64,000 nt of DNA from Alphaproteobacteria bacterium. GTDB lineage: Bacteria; Pseudomonadota; Alphaproteobacteria; Sphingomonadales; Sphingomonadaceae. Of this stretch, positions 46,155 through 55,917 are shown in pieces. The notes below the pieces were generated by a model. It searched no databases. It was not told the DNA's origin and saw only the letters and a program-made list of their open reading frames with translations. Every line of letters begins with the position of its first letter. Positions within the stretch are counted from its first letter, which is position 1. The stretch covers positions 24,384 through 88,383 of the forward strand of contig JAHJIJ010000009.1 in assembly GCA_018823325.1 (NCBI GenBank), given 5' to 3'. The position numbers and the translations under genes are program-made.

Positions 46155-47831
46155 TTAGCGTTGAGGAATGACAGGTACCAGCAAGTGACTGTCATACTTG
46201 CCGCCCGTGTGAATGATGTGGGTCCCCGCGTTGCGCAGTTCCTCATGGCGGGCGAACGGGAGCATCGGCAGGCCTTCCCGATAGATATCCATGCCCTTCA
46301 CCACCACGCGCAGGCTCTCACCGGCACGGAACAGGGTGCAGGATGGCCAGATCTCGATATCGACGGGAACTGGAACACCCGGCTCGAGCGGCTCTTCCGC
46401 CAGGTGGCTGTGGACCGGCTGCCAGGGTTGTGAGCGTGCTTCATCCAGCGCGCGATGGCTTGCCCGTAGCCAGCCCAACGCGACCGGGCCGTTCTCGAAG
46501 AAGGCATAGAAGGTCATGCCGACCGGTTCACCGGCCGCGTCCAGCTTCTGGAGGGCCACGAACAAATCCATGTCGTCAGCGCCCTGAGCTTCGACCCACA
46601 AGCGCAGCTTCATATAGCCGGTCAGCTCGGTATCCTCATCGAAGCGGATGTCGAAGCGCGCCTCACCTGCTTCATCGAGCGGATCATAAGACACGTGCGC
46701 GGGCCCACCGGCCGGCTCCCGCTGCATCGTGCCCGTTGCGGCATCCAGATAGAGCGGGACATAATCCGTGCGCGCGAGGGGCCATTCCTGCTCACCGCGC
46801 ATCGTCCATTTCTGAGCGCTCTCGCGCACTTCGAGCAGGACCTTCGGCCAGTCGGCCAGGCCGCTTTCCACGCCCTTCAGATAGCGATCAAAGAAGACGC
46901 GGGCCATCTCCTTGCTCTCGGGCATATAGTAGTGCGCCCACTTCTTGCGACCATGGCCAAGCAGCCATTTGTCGGGCGAAGAGAACTTGCGGAAGGCTTC
47001 GAACGTGCCGCGCGTGTGCAGGGCCTGATCCGCCCAGCTGCCGACAACGAAGGCCGGGATGTCGATAGCGGAGAGATCGACTTCCTTGCTTTCCCAATAG
47101 GCGTCGTAAAGGGGATGGGCCTGAACGTTGGCGTCCGTATCCTCGTAACGCTGCTTCCCGAAGCGCAGGTTACTGCTGCCGCGAGGGACGAACCCGGTTT
47201 CGCGGATGCCGCCATGATAGGCGAACTCGCGATACCAGTCCGAGAAGCCCTCCCAGGGATTGATGGCGGCAAGATGCGGCGGCTTGAGCTGCCCGACGAG
47301 ATACTGGATGGCTGCGAGATAGGAGACACCGGTCATCCCGACCTTGCCGTTGCTCCAGTCCTGCACGCCGAGCCATTCGATGAGGTCATAGCAATCCTCA
47401 CCTTCGCCCAGGCCGTTGTGACGCACCTCCCCTTCAGACAGCCACATGCCACGCGAGTCCGCATTGCAGACCGCATAACCATGCGCGCACCAGAAGGCGG
47501 GATCAGGCGCCTCGAAAGCGGTAAAGCGCGACATCCAGCCTTCTTCGACGCCCGAGTGCGGTGGGAACAGTTTGTCGGAGAGGCCGTGCTTTCCGTACGG
47601 ACTCCAGCCCAGCAGAACCGGCAGCGGACCGTCAGGAGCATTCGCAGGGCGATAAAGATCGATGTAGATACGCACGCCGTCGCGCAGCGTTACCGGAATA
47701 TTCCGATCGATGAGGATGCCGTCTTCCTCCCATTGGTTGTGCTCAATGAGCGGCAGCGGGGGTTTGCCCGGTGCTGTGGTGGGGTCGACGCTGTCCTGCA
47801 TGATCAGGGTGAATTTGGCCGCCTCGCTCAT
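46155..47831 (-). CDS. CocE/NonD family serine hydrolase (X-Pro dipeptidyl-peptidase-like)
   Basis: A 558-residue protein with the alpha/beta-hydrolase core of the CocE/NonD/S15 family: RDGVRIYIDLYRPA, GYAVCNADSRGMWLSEG, GMTGVSYLAAIQYLVGQ (nucleophile Ser ~170), then a cap domain and the beta-jelly-roll C-terminus (FVALQKLDAAGEPVG, PVDIEIWPSCTLFRAGESL, NAGTHIIHTGGKYDSHLLVP). Family members cleave esters, amides or X-Pro dipeptides. It is downstream of a TonB-dependent receptor on the same strand (73-bp gap), so it probably processes the imported substrate. Confidence 0.9.
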   Translation of the reverse strand: MSEAAKFTLIMQDSVDPTTAPGKPPLPLIEHNQWEEDGILIDRNIPVTLRDGVRIYIDLYRPANAPDGPLPVLLGWSPYGKHGLSDKLFPPHSGVEEGWMSRFTAFEAPDPAFWCAHGYAVCNADSRGMWLSEGEVRHNGLGEGEDCYDLIEWLGVQDWSNGKVGMTGVSYLAAIQYLVGQLKPPHLAAINPWEGFSDWYREFAYHGGIRETGFVPRGSSNLRFGKQRYEDTDANVQAHPLYDAYWESKEVDLSAIDIPAFVVGSWADQALHTRGTFEAFRKFSSPDKWLLGHGRKKWAHYYMPESKEMARVFFDRYLKGVESGLADWPKVLLEVRESAQKWTMRGEQEWPLARTDYVPLYLDAATGTMQREPAGGPAHVSYDPLDEAGEARFDIRFDEDTELTGYMKLRLWVEAQGADDMDLFVALQKLDAAGEPVGMTFYAFFENGPVALGWLRASHRALDEARSQPWQPVHSHLAEEPLEPGVPVPVDIEIWPSCTLFRAGESLRVVVKGMDIYREGLPMLPFARHEELRNAGTHIIHTGGKYDSHLLVPVIPQR

Positions 47832-47904
47832 CAGCTATCCTCTCGCCTTGAAATAGATAACCCGGCGATCTCTCGGGAGACCGCCGGGCGAAGTCGTCAA
47901 CGGA

Positions 47905-50805
47905 TCAGAACTTGAATCGTGCGCCGATCCGGTAGGAACGTCCCACAACGTCATAAAGCACGTTGTTGGTCGGACCGAAGCTCGACGGCGCATCCACTGG
48001 CGGATCCCTGTCGAACAGGTTGTTGATCGCGCCGAAGATTTCCATCTTCTGATCACCGCGGTTCCAGATGGCCACGCTGCCGTTCAGGTTCACATAGGTC
48101 CAGGGGGCGATGTAGTTGTCGTTGATGCTGTTGGGCAGGAGCGGATCATAGCCATACTGTCCTGGGCCAACGAGCGAGTTGTTGTACGTGCCGCCGGAAA
48201 TGTGCCGCACCTGCACCTGAAGTGAGGCGGGATCGGCGTTGAACGTCACATAGCCATTCACGATGTAGCGCGGCATGCCCGAGGGCTGAGACACCGGCGA
48301 ACCGTTCATTCCTGCCCGATCCACGATGCCACTGGCGGATTCGGTGATCAGATCATCGATGATCGTCGCCATGCCACGCAGGGTGATAGTCCCGCCCATC
48401 ACATCGAGCGGCAGAGTATATGCAGCTTCGATGTCCCAGCCGCGTGTAATCAGGCTGCCGAGGTTGATGTTGGTATTGATGACCTGTGAAACCTGGTTGG
48501 TGCCGGGATCCCGGGTAACGAGGGAGCACAGCTGAGAAATGCCGTTGTTGCAGCCGTCAACGATGACTTGGGCACCCAGGGTCGATACTGCGCCATCAAG
48601 CTTGATGTCGAAATAGTCGATTGAGAAACGCAGATTGCCCGCACTGCCCAGATAAGGCTGAATGACCGCACCGATCGTCAGAGTGTCAGCTTCTTCGGGA
48701 ACAAGCTGATCATTGCCGCCGAGCAGGACCGAAGCCAGTGACTGCGTGCCACCCTCGGTGATCGACTGGAAGCTGGTCTGCAGCGGGCCATAAAGCTCGA
48801 ACAGATTGGCTGCCCGAATGTCGCGCGAACGCGTACCGCGCAAACGCAGCCAGTCGAACGGAGATGCTTCGAGGCCGACCTTCCAGGTAATCACGTCGCC
48901 ACTGGTCGAGTAGTCCGTGTAGCGAAGCGCACCGTTGAAATCGACGCCGGTTGCCAGCGGCACGTTGATTTCGCCGAAGGCTTCAAAGATGTCCACCTTG
49001 CCGGAAATCGGCGAGCCGGGCCCCGTGTAGAATGCCAGAGCCCGCGAAATGGGGTCGGCATCGCCACGAGCGATCTCCTGACGAAGCTCAACACCGGTCG
49101 CAGCCTTGATCGGACCAGCCCAGCCCTGAAACAGCGTACCGTTCATCGCCGCGGAAACGACATGCTGCGTCAGCTTGGTGTCCTGCTCCACAGTCCCAGT
49201 CACATAGTCGACGGCGGCCGGATTAGTCGTGGCCGAACCATCACCAAACGGGTTGATGGGCAGACACCCGGCTGCTGCCGCGACACCGTCCCGAACGCCA
49301 CGGCAAACGATGTTGCCGCTACCGTCGTCTACGGCATCGATCGCAAAACGGAGATTGGGCGTGATCGACGTGTTGTAACCGCGCTGGGAATAGTCGGTGC
49401 GACCAAACTGATAATAAGCGTCGAACGTCCAGTCGCTCCACATCTCGGCTTTGATGCCCACGACGGCGCGATAGGTTTCACGCTTCACGGTGGAGCGCTG
49501 CGGACCAAGGTCATTCCAGATACGACCAAAGGGAATGCTCGAGAGCCCGAAATCGTTCATGGTCTGCGCGACCGAATCCGGCAGATAGGCATTGTCGGCC
49601 TGGATCGTCAGGCTGCCCAGATCGCGGCGCTGCGCGCCAATGGTTGAACCGTTGACGCGGCTGTAGGACCCCTCTGCAAACAGGTTGATCCCATCTGCGA
49701 CTTCCATCTTGAGATGCGTGAAGCCATTAAGGCGCTCGACAGGCGCAGAAATCGGGAAGTTTTCGTAGAAGGCCTGACGTGCATCGCCGCCACCGCTCTG
49801 GAAAATGGGAACACCGTAGTAGGTCCCATAATCGTGGGGCACCATCGTGCCATCCGGACGGAACTCCATGCCACGAAGACCCGACGCAATCAGCGCCGCG
49901 TTCGGCGGCCCGGGAAGAATCGGAATCAAGCCATTGACCGAGGATGTCGCCGTACGGGTGTTCGGCAGGATCAGAACGGCCGGCAACCCAGCGCCAACGC
50001 GTTGCGTATTGTTGGTGCCGGGAACATACGGGTTGGAGACTGTGTTATACGACAGCGAGCACCAGTCGCGCGAATAACAATCGCCGGTGCCCTTATTGTC
50101 CGAATATTCGATACCGGCAATGATGTGACCGCGGCCATCGGCAAAGCTTGCGCCGCCCGCGAGCGAAACCTGATATTCTTCTCCGTCACCGGCATCGTTG
50201 ATGCCATATTGCGCCGAGCCCTTGATGCCGGTCATGCTGGTGTCGAGAATGACGTTGACCACGCCCGCCACGGCGTCCGAGCCGTAAGCCGCCGAGGCGC
50301 CACCAGTCACAACGTCCACGCGCTCGACAAGTGAGGTCGGGATGATGTTGAGGTCGACAGCGCCGGCATTGGCGAAAGAGCTGCCCTGCACAGTCGAGGC
50401 CACCACACGGCGGCCATTGATCAGCACGAGCGTCCGGTTCGCACCAAGGCCGCGAAGGTCAGCGGTCGAAGCACCGATGTTGTTGGCGAAAATGGCGTTG
50501 GTGGTCGGGGTCGCCTGAGGGCGGAACGAAGGCAACTCGTTGAGCACCTGCGCCACGTTGACTGCAGCCTGACGAGCGATCTGCTCACCGCCAACCACGG
50601 AAACAGGCGTTGGCTGATCGAAGCCAGTGCGCGCGATGCGCGAACCGGTGACGACAATTGCCTCGCCAGCGTCCGCCTCCTGGGGCAGTTCAGCATCCTG
50701 CGCGAGAGCGGGATTGGCAACCATAGCCATCCCAAGTGCAAGCGCACCCAGGCTCAAACCGGCGCGACCTTGGAAAACTCGCGAGCGAGCAATGAACGGG
50801 GACAT
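47905..50805 (-). CDS. TonB-dependent outer-membrane receptor
   Basis: About 966 residues from ATG 50805, preceded by AGGAGATTGCTG. It has a signal peptide (LSLGALALGMAMVANPALAQ), a plug domain with EAIVVTGSRIARTGFDQPTP, QAAVNVAQVLNELPSFR and LRGLGANRTLVLINGRRV, and a 22-strand barrel ending in the aromatic C-terminus RSYRIGARFKF. No TonB-box partner or iron-type lock is evident. The neighbouring hydrolase suggests uptake of a peptide or ester substrate. The upstream gap to egtD (50806-51062) is 257 bp and holds no gene. Confidence 0.95.
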   Translation of the reverse strand: MSPFIARSRVFQGRAGLSLGALALGMAMVANPALAQDAELPQEADAGEAIVVTGSRIARTGFDQPTPVSVVGGEQIARQAAVNVAQVLNELPSFRPQATPTTNAIFANNIGASTADLRGLGANRTLVLINGRRVVASTVQGSSFANAGAVDLNIIPTSLVERVDVVTGGASAAYGSDAVAGVVNVILDTSMTGIKGSAQYGINDAGDGEEYQVSLAGGASFADGRGHIIAGIEYSDNKGTGDCYSRDWCSLSYNTVSNPYVPGTNNTQRVGAGLPAVLILPNTRTATSSVNGLIPILPGPPNAALIASGLRGMEFRPDGTMVPHDYGTYYGVPIFQSGGGDARQAFYENFPISAPVERLNGFTHLKMEVADGINLFAEGSYSRVNGSTIGAQRRDLGSLTIQADNAYLPDSVAQTMNDFGLSSIPFGRIWNDLGPQRSTVKRETYRAVVGIKAEMWSDWTFDAYYQFGRTDYSQRGYNTSITPNLRFAIDAVDDGSGNIVCRGVRDGVAAAAGCLPINPFGDGSATTNPAAVDYVTGTVEQDTKLTQHVVSAAMNGTLFQGWAGPIKAATGVELRQEIARGDADPISRALAFYTGPGSPISGKVDIFEAFGEINVPLATGVDFNGALRYTDYSTSGDVITWKVGLEASPFDWLRLRGTRSRDIRAANLFELYGPLQTSFQSITEGGTQSLASVLLGGNDQLVPEEADTLTIGAVIQPYLGSAGNLRFSIDYFDIKLDGAVSTLGAQVIVDGCNNGISQLCSLVTRDPGTNQVSQVINTNINLGSLITRGWDIEAAYTLPLDVMGGTITLRGMATIIDDLITESASGIVDRAGMNGSPVSQPSGMPRYIVNGYVTFNADPASLQVQVRHISGGTYNNSLVGPGQYGYDPLLPNSINDNYIAPWTYVNLNGSVAIWNRGDQKMEIFGAINNLFDRDPPVDAPSSFGPTNNVLYDVVGRSYRIGARFKF

Positions 50806-51062
50806 CAGCAATCTCCTCTCCTAACCAGTGCACTGCTTTGAAAACAGCGTCGTAACAACACGCCACGCCAGCTGAGCCGACACAACACGCGAAGACCCGC
50901 CGACAAAAGCAACGACCACGGACTATCAAGGAATAATTGATCTCTCAACACATATCGCTTCTCCCGGCTCGGCGATCCGTCGGCTGTGGCAAAAGAGTCA
51001 CATCACGGGCGGGGGTGTTGATAATGTCCACTGCGGGCAGGCAAAAATACCGCCGCGTCAGT

Positions 51063-52052
51063 TCAGGGCGCTATTGGAAGATCTGAAGCTTCAGCAAGAA
51101 TAAGAAAGAAATCCGATCGGCCATCACTCCATACGCACTGCGGCGCCCACCCGCCTGCATTCAGAAGAAGGCGTGCGGACTCTTCAGTATATTTGTGGCT
51201 GTTTTCGGTGTGAATCGTCTCGCCCTCCCGCATGAAAAACAGGCGGTCCGCCACGTGGAAGGAAATGTCCTTCAGAGCCTCCAGATGCATCTCGATGCGG
51301 CTGGCAGATGCATTCCACCGAGCACAATGCTTGAAACGATGGACGGGAACGTCGGCGCCCAACTCTCGATTGATCCGGCGAAGCAGGTTGAGGTTGAATC
51401 TGGCTGTGACGCCCTGCGCATCATCATAGGCTGCCAGCAAGCGATCGACAGGCTTTACACGGTCGATGCCAATCAGGAGCCAGGATCCGCGCCCCAAGGT
51501 ATCGCGCATGGAGCGGAGCAGGTCGGTCGCCGCAAATGGTGGCAGATTGCCGATCGTGGACCCGGGAAAGAAGCCCAGCATCTCTTCCCCCTCAAGATCG
51601 GCGGGCAGCGCGACCGGCTTGGTGAAGTCCGCTTCCACCGGAAAGATCGAGAGATCAGGCATGGCGTCACCAAGGTCCGCATTGGCCTGGCGCAGAAATT
51701 CTCCCGAGATGTCGATAGGGACGTAGGCCGATGGCTTCACCGCTTGCAGAAGCAACGGCGTCTTGAGAGAACTCCCCGACCCGAATTCCACGACGGCCCT
51801 GCCCTCGCCAATCATGCCAGCAACGTCGCCGGAATGCGCCTTCAGCAGTGCAACCTCCGTACGTGTCGGGTAATATTCGGGGACCTGCGTGATCTCCTCG
51901 AACAGCTCCGAACCTGCAAAGTCGTAGAACCAACGCGCTGGGACCGCTTTTTGGTGTTGCGACAGGCCAGCCAACACATCCCGGCAGAACGGGCTGTCGA
52001 TCTGATCGGAAGAACAGCGATCGATCACGTCGAGATTTGCCGGTGTCGCCAT
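51063..52052 (-). CDS. egtD: L-histidine N-alpha-methyltransferase (ergothioneine biosynthesis)
   Basis: A 329-residue protein of the EgtD family that trimethylates histidine to hercynine with SAM. Signatures are RWFYDFAGSELFEEITQVPEYY, VVEFGSGSSLKTPLLLQA (SAM-binding) and YVPIDISGEFLRQA, and GFFPGSTIGNLPP and HTENSHKYTEESA follow. It starts 1 bp after the egtB stop. The EgtB/EgtD pair is sufficient in many bacteria when other steps are supplied by unlinked genes. Confidence 0.95.
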   Translation of the reverse strand: MATPANLDVIDRCSSDQIDSPFCRDVLAGLSQHQKAVPARWFYDFAGSELFEEITQVPEYYPTRTEVALLKAHSGDVAGMIGEGRAVVEFGSGSSLKTPLLLQAVKPSAYVPIDISGEFLRQANADLGDAMPDLSIFPVEADFTKPVALPADLEGEEMLGFFPGSTIGNLPPFAATDLLRSMRDTLGRGSWLLIGIDRVKPVDRLLAAYDDAQGVTARFNLNLLRRINRELGADVPVHRFKHCARWNASASRIEMHLEALKDISFHVADRLFFMREGETIHTENSHKYTEESARLLLNAGGWAPQCVWSDGRSDFFLILAEASDLPIAP

Positions 52053-52053
52053 G

Positions 52054-53334
52054 TCAGCAATCCTTGGCCAGCCGCAGCCCGGTGAACTGCCAGCGTTGAT
52101 GGGGATGGAAGAAGTTCCGATACGAGGGCCGCATGTGGCCCCGGGGTGTCGCGCAGCTCCCGCCCTTGAGGACGAACTGGCCGCTCATGAACTTGCCATT
52201 ATACTCGCCAACGGCGCCTTCGGCAGTGCGAAAGCCGGGATATGGCCTGTAGGCGGAACCCGACCATTCCCAGACATTGCCGAAGAGGGAGAGCAACCCC
52301 TCGCCGTCATCGGGGCAACGCGGCTCGACAGGGCCGGCCTGATCAAGTTGGAGGCCAGAGCACGGATCAAGGGGCTGAGCGGCGGCTTCCAGTTCCTGCT
52401 CGGTCGGCAGCCGCGCGCCGGACCATGCTGCGAAGGCATCGGCCTCGTAGAAGCTGATATGGGTGACCGGGTCGGCCTCATCGATGGCGCGCCAGCCCGA
52501 TAGAGTAAACTGCTCCCAGCCACCCTTGCCTCCACGCCAGTACAATGGATGCGCGATCTGCTCGCGGTTCACCCAGTCCCAGCCATCGGAGAGCCACAAT
52601 GTCGCCTTGGCATAACCGCCGTCTTCTATGAAGGTCCGCCATTCGCCATTGCTGATCGGGCGGTTCGCCAGCGCATGCGGGGCAAGGTGATGGCTATGGC
52701 GAGGCAACTCATTATCGAAGGCGAACGCACCGCCGCCCTGATGATCCGGCGCACCGATTTCGATCAAGCCCGATGCACCTTCGACCCAGCGAAGCTCCGG
52801 CAGCGTGTTGCGACGACGCGGTTGCGCCGGCCACAGAGCGACACCCAGCGGGTTTAGCGAGAACAGGTGCTTGATATCGGTGAGGAGCAGTTCCTGATGC
52901 TGCTGCTCATGATGGAGTCCAAGCTCGAGCAGTTCTGGACAGCACTCCGCAAGCCGGGGCATGGCCTCACGGATCGCCTCGTCCACCCGCGCGCGATAAT
53001 CCAGCACCTGCCTCAGCGTCGGACGGGTCAGCAGCCCGCGCAGGGGGCGGGCGTGGCGCGGCCCTTCCGCTTCATAGTAGCTGTTGAAAAGAAAGGCCCA
53101 GGCCTCGCTGTAGTTTTCATAAGCGGGGACATGGTCCCGCAGCAGGAATGTTTCGAAGAACCAGCTACTGTGCGCAAGGTGCCATTTGGCAGGAGACACA
53201 TCCGCCATGGACTGGGCCGTGGCATCGGCGTCCGTGAGCGGCTCGGCGAGTGAAATGGAAAGGGCCCGGATCGACTGATATCGGCGAGACAGGTCTGCCG
53301 CGCGGTCGTCCCCCGCGCACGCACGGGTCGCCAT
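52054..53334 (-). CDS. egtB: Ergothioneine biosynthesis sulfoxide synthase
   Basis: A 426-residue non-heme iron enzyme that joins hercynine and a thiol donor. The N-terminal DinB-like domain has WHLAHSSWFFETFLL and HHEQQHQELLLTDI, which supply the three-His iron site. The C-terminal formylglycine-generating-enzyme-like domain has FAFDNELPRHSHHLAPHAL, RPISNGEWRTFIEDGGY, VTHISFYEADAFAAWSGARLPTE and LFGNVWEWSGSAYRPYPGF. It starts 1 bp after the DUF2171 gene, in one operon with egtD. Confidence 0.96.
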   Translation of the reverse strand: MATRACAGDDRAADLSRRYQSIRALSISLAEPLTDADATAQSMADVSPAKWHLAHSSWFFETFLLRDHVPAYENYSEAWAFLFNSYYEAEGPRHARPLRGLLTRPTLRQVLDYRARVDEAIREAMPRLAECCPELLELGLHHEQQHQELLLTDIKHLFSLNPLGVALWPAQPRRRNTLPELRWVEGASGLIEIGAPDHQGGGAFAFDNELPRHSHHLAPHALANRPISNGEWRTFIEDGGYAKATLWLSDGWDWVNREQIAHPLYWRGGKGGWEQFTLSGWRAIDEADPVTHISFYEADAFAAWSGARLPTEQELEAAAQPLDPCSGLQLDQAGPVEPRCPDDGEGLLSLFGNVWEWSGSAYRPYPGFRTAEGAVGEYNGKFMSGQFVLKGGSCATPRGHMRPSYRNFFHPHQRWQFTGLRLAKDC

Positions 53335-53335
53335 T

Positions 53336-53602
53336 TCAGTTCTTCATATCCGCAATCGGCTTACCGTCCTGCTCCTCTTCAAACAGCAATGCTGCGGCGC
53401 CTGCAGCCGAAAGGCGAACCTCATCGCCTTCGACAGCTGCAACCAGACCGCCTGAGAGATAATGATGGTGGTCACCATGGGAACCGCTGTCAGCCCTGAC
53501 CATCTTGATGCGGTTTCCATCGACGCTGTCGACCGTTCCGATATGGACGCCATCAGCGCCAATAATGGACATATGCTCTTTCACTTTGCTGAGATCGGCC
53601 AC
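53336..53602 (-). CDS. DUF2171 domain protein in the ergothioneine operon
   Basis: An 88-residue protein starting with GTG at 53602, preceded by GGAGG with 7-bp spacing. It carries the DUF2171 (PRC-like barrel) pattern VKEHMSIIGADGVHIGTVDSV followed by DGNRIKMVRADSGSHGDHHHYL. The GDHHH cluster may bind metal. It is the first gene of the egt operon, one base ahead of egtB. Function is unknown. Confidence 0.85.
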   Translation of the reverse strand: MADLSKVKEHMSIIGADGVHIGTVDSVDGNRIKMVRADSGSHGDHHHYLSGGLVAAVEGDEVRLSAAGAAALLFEEEQDGKPIADMKN

Positions 53603-53767
53603 GAACTGCCTCCAACGCTTTTCGGGGAAACTGACCTGCTAACGCCCCAATGTGACATTTGGATGCAGCACGCCGCGAAATTCCGTTACACAGCCTCAAA
53701 GCGCAGAATCCGGGATCGAATCCAGGTCCGCGCGGTTGAACAAGGCATCGGATCCTGTTGAGGCCTC

Positions 53768-54421
53768 ATGCCCCTTATCAACCCTCTCACGCTCTCCATC
53801 ACGGCCAATCCGGAGTGGCAGCAGCTCGCATTTTATGCTGTCGGCGCGGCTGTCCTGCTCATCGTGCTCTTCAACATCCCCTATGTCGGACGGGTGCTGC
53901 GCGCGATCTTCTCGTTTGCGGTACTTGCCTTTTGTCTGTTCATTCTCTTCCAGCAGGCGCCGTTTGACCCCAACCTCTCACGCTTGACGTCCAGCCTGGG
54001 CCTAGGAGGGCAGCAGGTGTCCGGAGGAGAAGTCCGTATCCCATTGTCCCCGGATGGACACTTTTGGGCACAGGCCAGGATCAATGGCGTCGAACGCCGT
54101 ATGCTCGTGGACAGCGGCGCCACGGTCACGGCCCTGTCTCGCAGCACTGCTGCAGAAGCGTCGGTCGAGCCGACAGCCAATATGATACCGGTCATGATGC
54201 ACACGGCCAATGGTACGGTGGAGGCCGAGACCGGATTAGTCGACCGGCTTCAGCTGGGCAGCATCGAGGCGCGCAATCTCGATGTTGTGATCTCCCCGGC
54301 GCTCGGAAACTTCGATGTTCTGGGCATGAATTTTTTGTCCCAGCTCGCTTCGTGGCGGGTAGAAAACCGCACACTCATTCTGGTGCCCCCGTCACCGGAA
54401 GCGGACGCCAAAACGGAATGA
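53768..54421 (+). CDS. Membrane-anchored retropepsin-like aspartic protease (TIGR02281 type)
   Basis: A 217-residue protein with two N-terminal membrane helices (FYAVGAAVLLIVLFNIPYVG, AIFSFAVLAFCLFILFQ). The protease part has RRMLVDSGATVTALSRSTA (catalytic D-S-G), then LQLGSIEARNLDVVISP and FDVLGMNFLSQLASWRVEN, the single-lobe retropepsin pattern of the TIGR02281 clan AA family. It is expected to act as a dimer facing the periplasm. Its substrate is unknown. Confidence 0.87.
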   Translation: MPLINPLTLSITANPEWQQLAFYAVGAAVLLIVLFNIPYVGRVLRAIFSFAVLAFCLFILFQQAPFDPNLSRLTSSLGLGGQQVSGGEVRIPLSPDGHFWAQARINGVERRMLVDSGATVTALSRSTAAEASVEPTANMIPVMMHTANGTVEAETGLVDRLQLGSIEARNLDVVISPALGNFDVLGMNFLSQLASWRVENRTLILVPPSPEADAKTE

Positions 54422-54532
54422 TCAACTCCAGGGCGAGCGGCGCGGCAAGCAAGCGGAGTCTTCCTGGCGGCTGCCAGGGAACCGCATTCTCCCGCTGAAG
54501 TTTCCTGTGAAGGAGGAAAGGGAGCTTAAGCC

Positions 54533-55252
54533 ATGAATCGCATCTGGCTGCCCTATTGCGGCGCAGCGCCCCTGCCGGAAGAGTGGCTCATGCGCTGGAA
54601 CCTTGATCCGGTGCTTATCGCCGCGCTCGCTGGCGCAGCCATCTGGGCCTGGCTTTATGCCGAACGGCGATCGGCTGCGCTCTGGTCGGTTCTGATCCTC
54701 GCTACCCTTTTCATCTCACCGGTTTGCGCTCTGACGTCGGCATTGTTCTCCGTCCGGATCATCCACCATGTCGCCCTCACCGCAATCGCAGCCCCTCTGC
54801 TTGTCCGCGCCATGGGGGACAGCATGCGCATGATCGGCAACCCGGTCATGTGGACGATCGTGCACATCCTTCTCTTCTGGTTCTGGCACGCCCCTGACGC
54901 GTATGCCTTCGCCCTCTCAAAAGTTTCAGCCTATTGGACCATGCAAATAACCCTGCTGGGGAGCGCGGTGGCGTTCTGGGCGGCGTTGCGCGCAGCTTCC
55001 GCCCCGAGCGTCATCGGATTGCTGCTGGCGATGATGGTTCAAATGGGTTTGCTGGGAGCGCTGATCACCTTCGCCAGTGCGCCGCTTTACGCACCGCACT
55101 GGCTTTCCACCCAGCCATGGACACTTACTCCACTGGAAGACCAGCAACTTGCCGGTCTGATCATGTGGGCACCGGCGTCCCTGTTTTATCTGGGCGCCGC
55201 CTTGTGGACAGCATGGCGATTCCTTGCCCCGGCACGGCCGGCATCGACGTGA
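54533..55252 (+). CDS. ctaG: Cytochrome c oxidase assembly factor CtaG (caa3_CtaG family)
   Basis: A 239-residue polytopic membrane protein (about six to seven helices), beginning near YCGAAPLPEEWLMRWNLDP. It has HHVALTAIAAPLLVRAMG, LFWFWHAPDAYAFALS and LEDQQLAGLIMWAPASLFYL, typical of the Bacillus-type CtaG family used for caa3 oxidase assembly (not the Cox11 family). It heads the oxidase gene cluster. GGGAG lies 8 bp before the ATG. Confidence 0.9.
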   Translation: MNRIWLPYCGAAPLPEEWLMRWNLDPVLIAALAGAAIWAWLYAERRSAALWSVLILATLFISPVCALTSALFSVRIIHHVALTAIAAPLLVRAMGDSMRMIGNPVMWTIVHILLFWFWHAPDAYAFALSKVSAYWTMQITLLGSAVAFWAALRAASAPSVIGLLLAMMVQMGLLGALITFASAPLYAPHWLSTQPWTLTPLEDQQLAGLIMWAPASLFYLGAALWTAWRFLAPARPAST

Positions 55253-55917
55253 TCAGGGCTATTCAGAGGTGGGCAGAGCGCCACACGGCGGAGCGGCGCT
55301 ATTCCCCGGTGGGCCAGATATTCCACTGGACCATGGCAGCGCTCGTCATGTTCCAGTTTGGCTGGGCCTGGCATATGCAGCGCGTTGACGTGGGCGCCGA
55401 GAAGCTCGCGGGCTATCAGGTGCATGCGGAAGTGGGCTTGCTCATCCTGCTCTTGGCGATCGGGCGCTTGCTGTGGCGGCTCATCATTCCTGCGCCGCTG
55501 AACGATGCGGACGATCTGGGCTGGCAGACCAAGGCAGCGCGCTTTACGCACTATCTGTTCTATCTCTGCTTCTTCGGACTGCCGCTCAGCGGCTGGGCGA
55601 TGTGGTCTGCCCTCGGAGGAGGCGAACCCCTGCGTGTTGCCGGTATCATTCCCTGGCCCAACATGCCTTTTCACGCAGTGCCAGTATCCATTCAATGGTT
55701 CGTGCTGACATGGGCGGAGTCCATTCACGTCGCACTGATCATCTTGCTGATCATCCTCATTCCCCTGCACGTTGGAGCAGCGCTGAAGCATCACTTCTGG
55801 AGCCGACATGACGTGCTGCGCGGAATGCTTCCCGAGCTCCCCGAGGATGCTGCCCTGGAAGTGCCGAGGAAAAGCCTGCAAGAGCGTGAATCTCAGGATC
55901 GGAAAGACGGCGGCTGA
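55249..55917 (+). CDS. Cytochrome b561-family protein of the oxidase cluster
   Basis: About 222 residues from GTG 55249, which overlaps the ctaG stop (GTGA); ATG 55213 is an alternative. Four helices and the conserved histidines are seen: QIFHWTMAALVMFQFGWAWHM, HAEVGLLILLLAIGRLLWRL, HYLFYLCFFGLPLSGWAMW and ESIHVALIILLIILIPLHVGAA. It likely feeds electrons to the neighbouring cytochromes c. Its last 160 bp run opposite the end of the diheme cytochrome gene on the other strand. Confidence 0.87.
   Translation: MIRAIQRWAERHTAERRYSPVGQIFHWTMAALVMFQFGWAWHMQRVDVGAEKLAGYQVHAEVGLLILLLAIGRLLWRLIIPAPLNDADDLGWQTKAARFTHYLFYLCFFGLPLSGWAMWSALGGGEPLRVAGIIPWPNMPFHAVPVSIQWFVLTWAESIHVALIILLIILIPLHVGAALKHHFWSRHDVLRGMLPELPEDAALEVPRKSLQERESQDRKDGG

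Noticed and set aside
46695..47915. A 406-residue open frame opposite the CocE hydrolase
   Set aside because: Shadow; the hydrolase strand carries the nucleophile and fold motifs.
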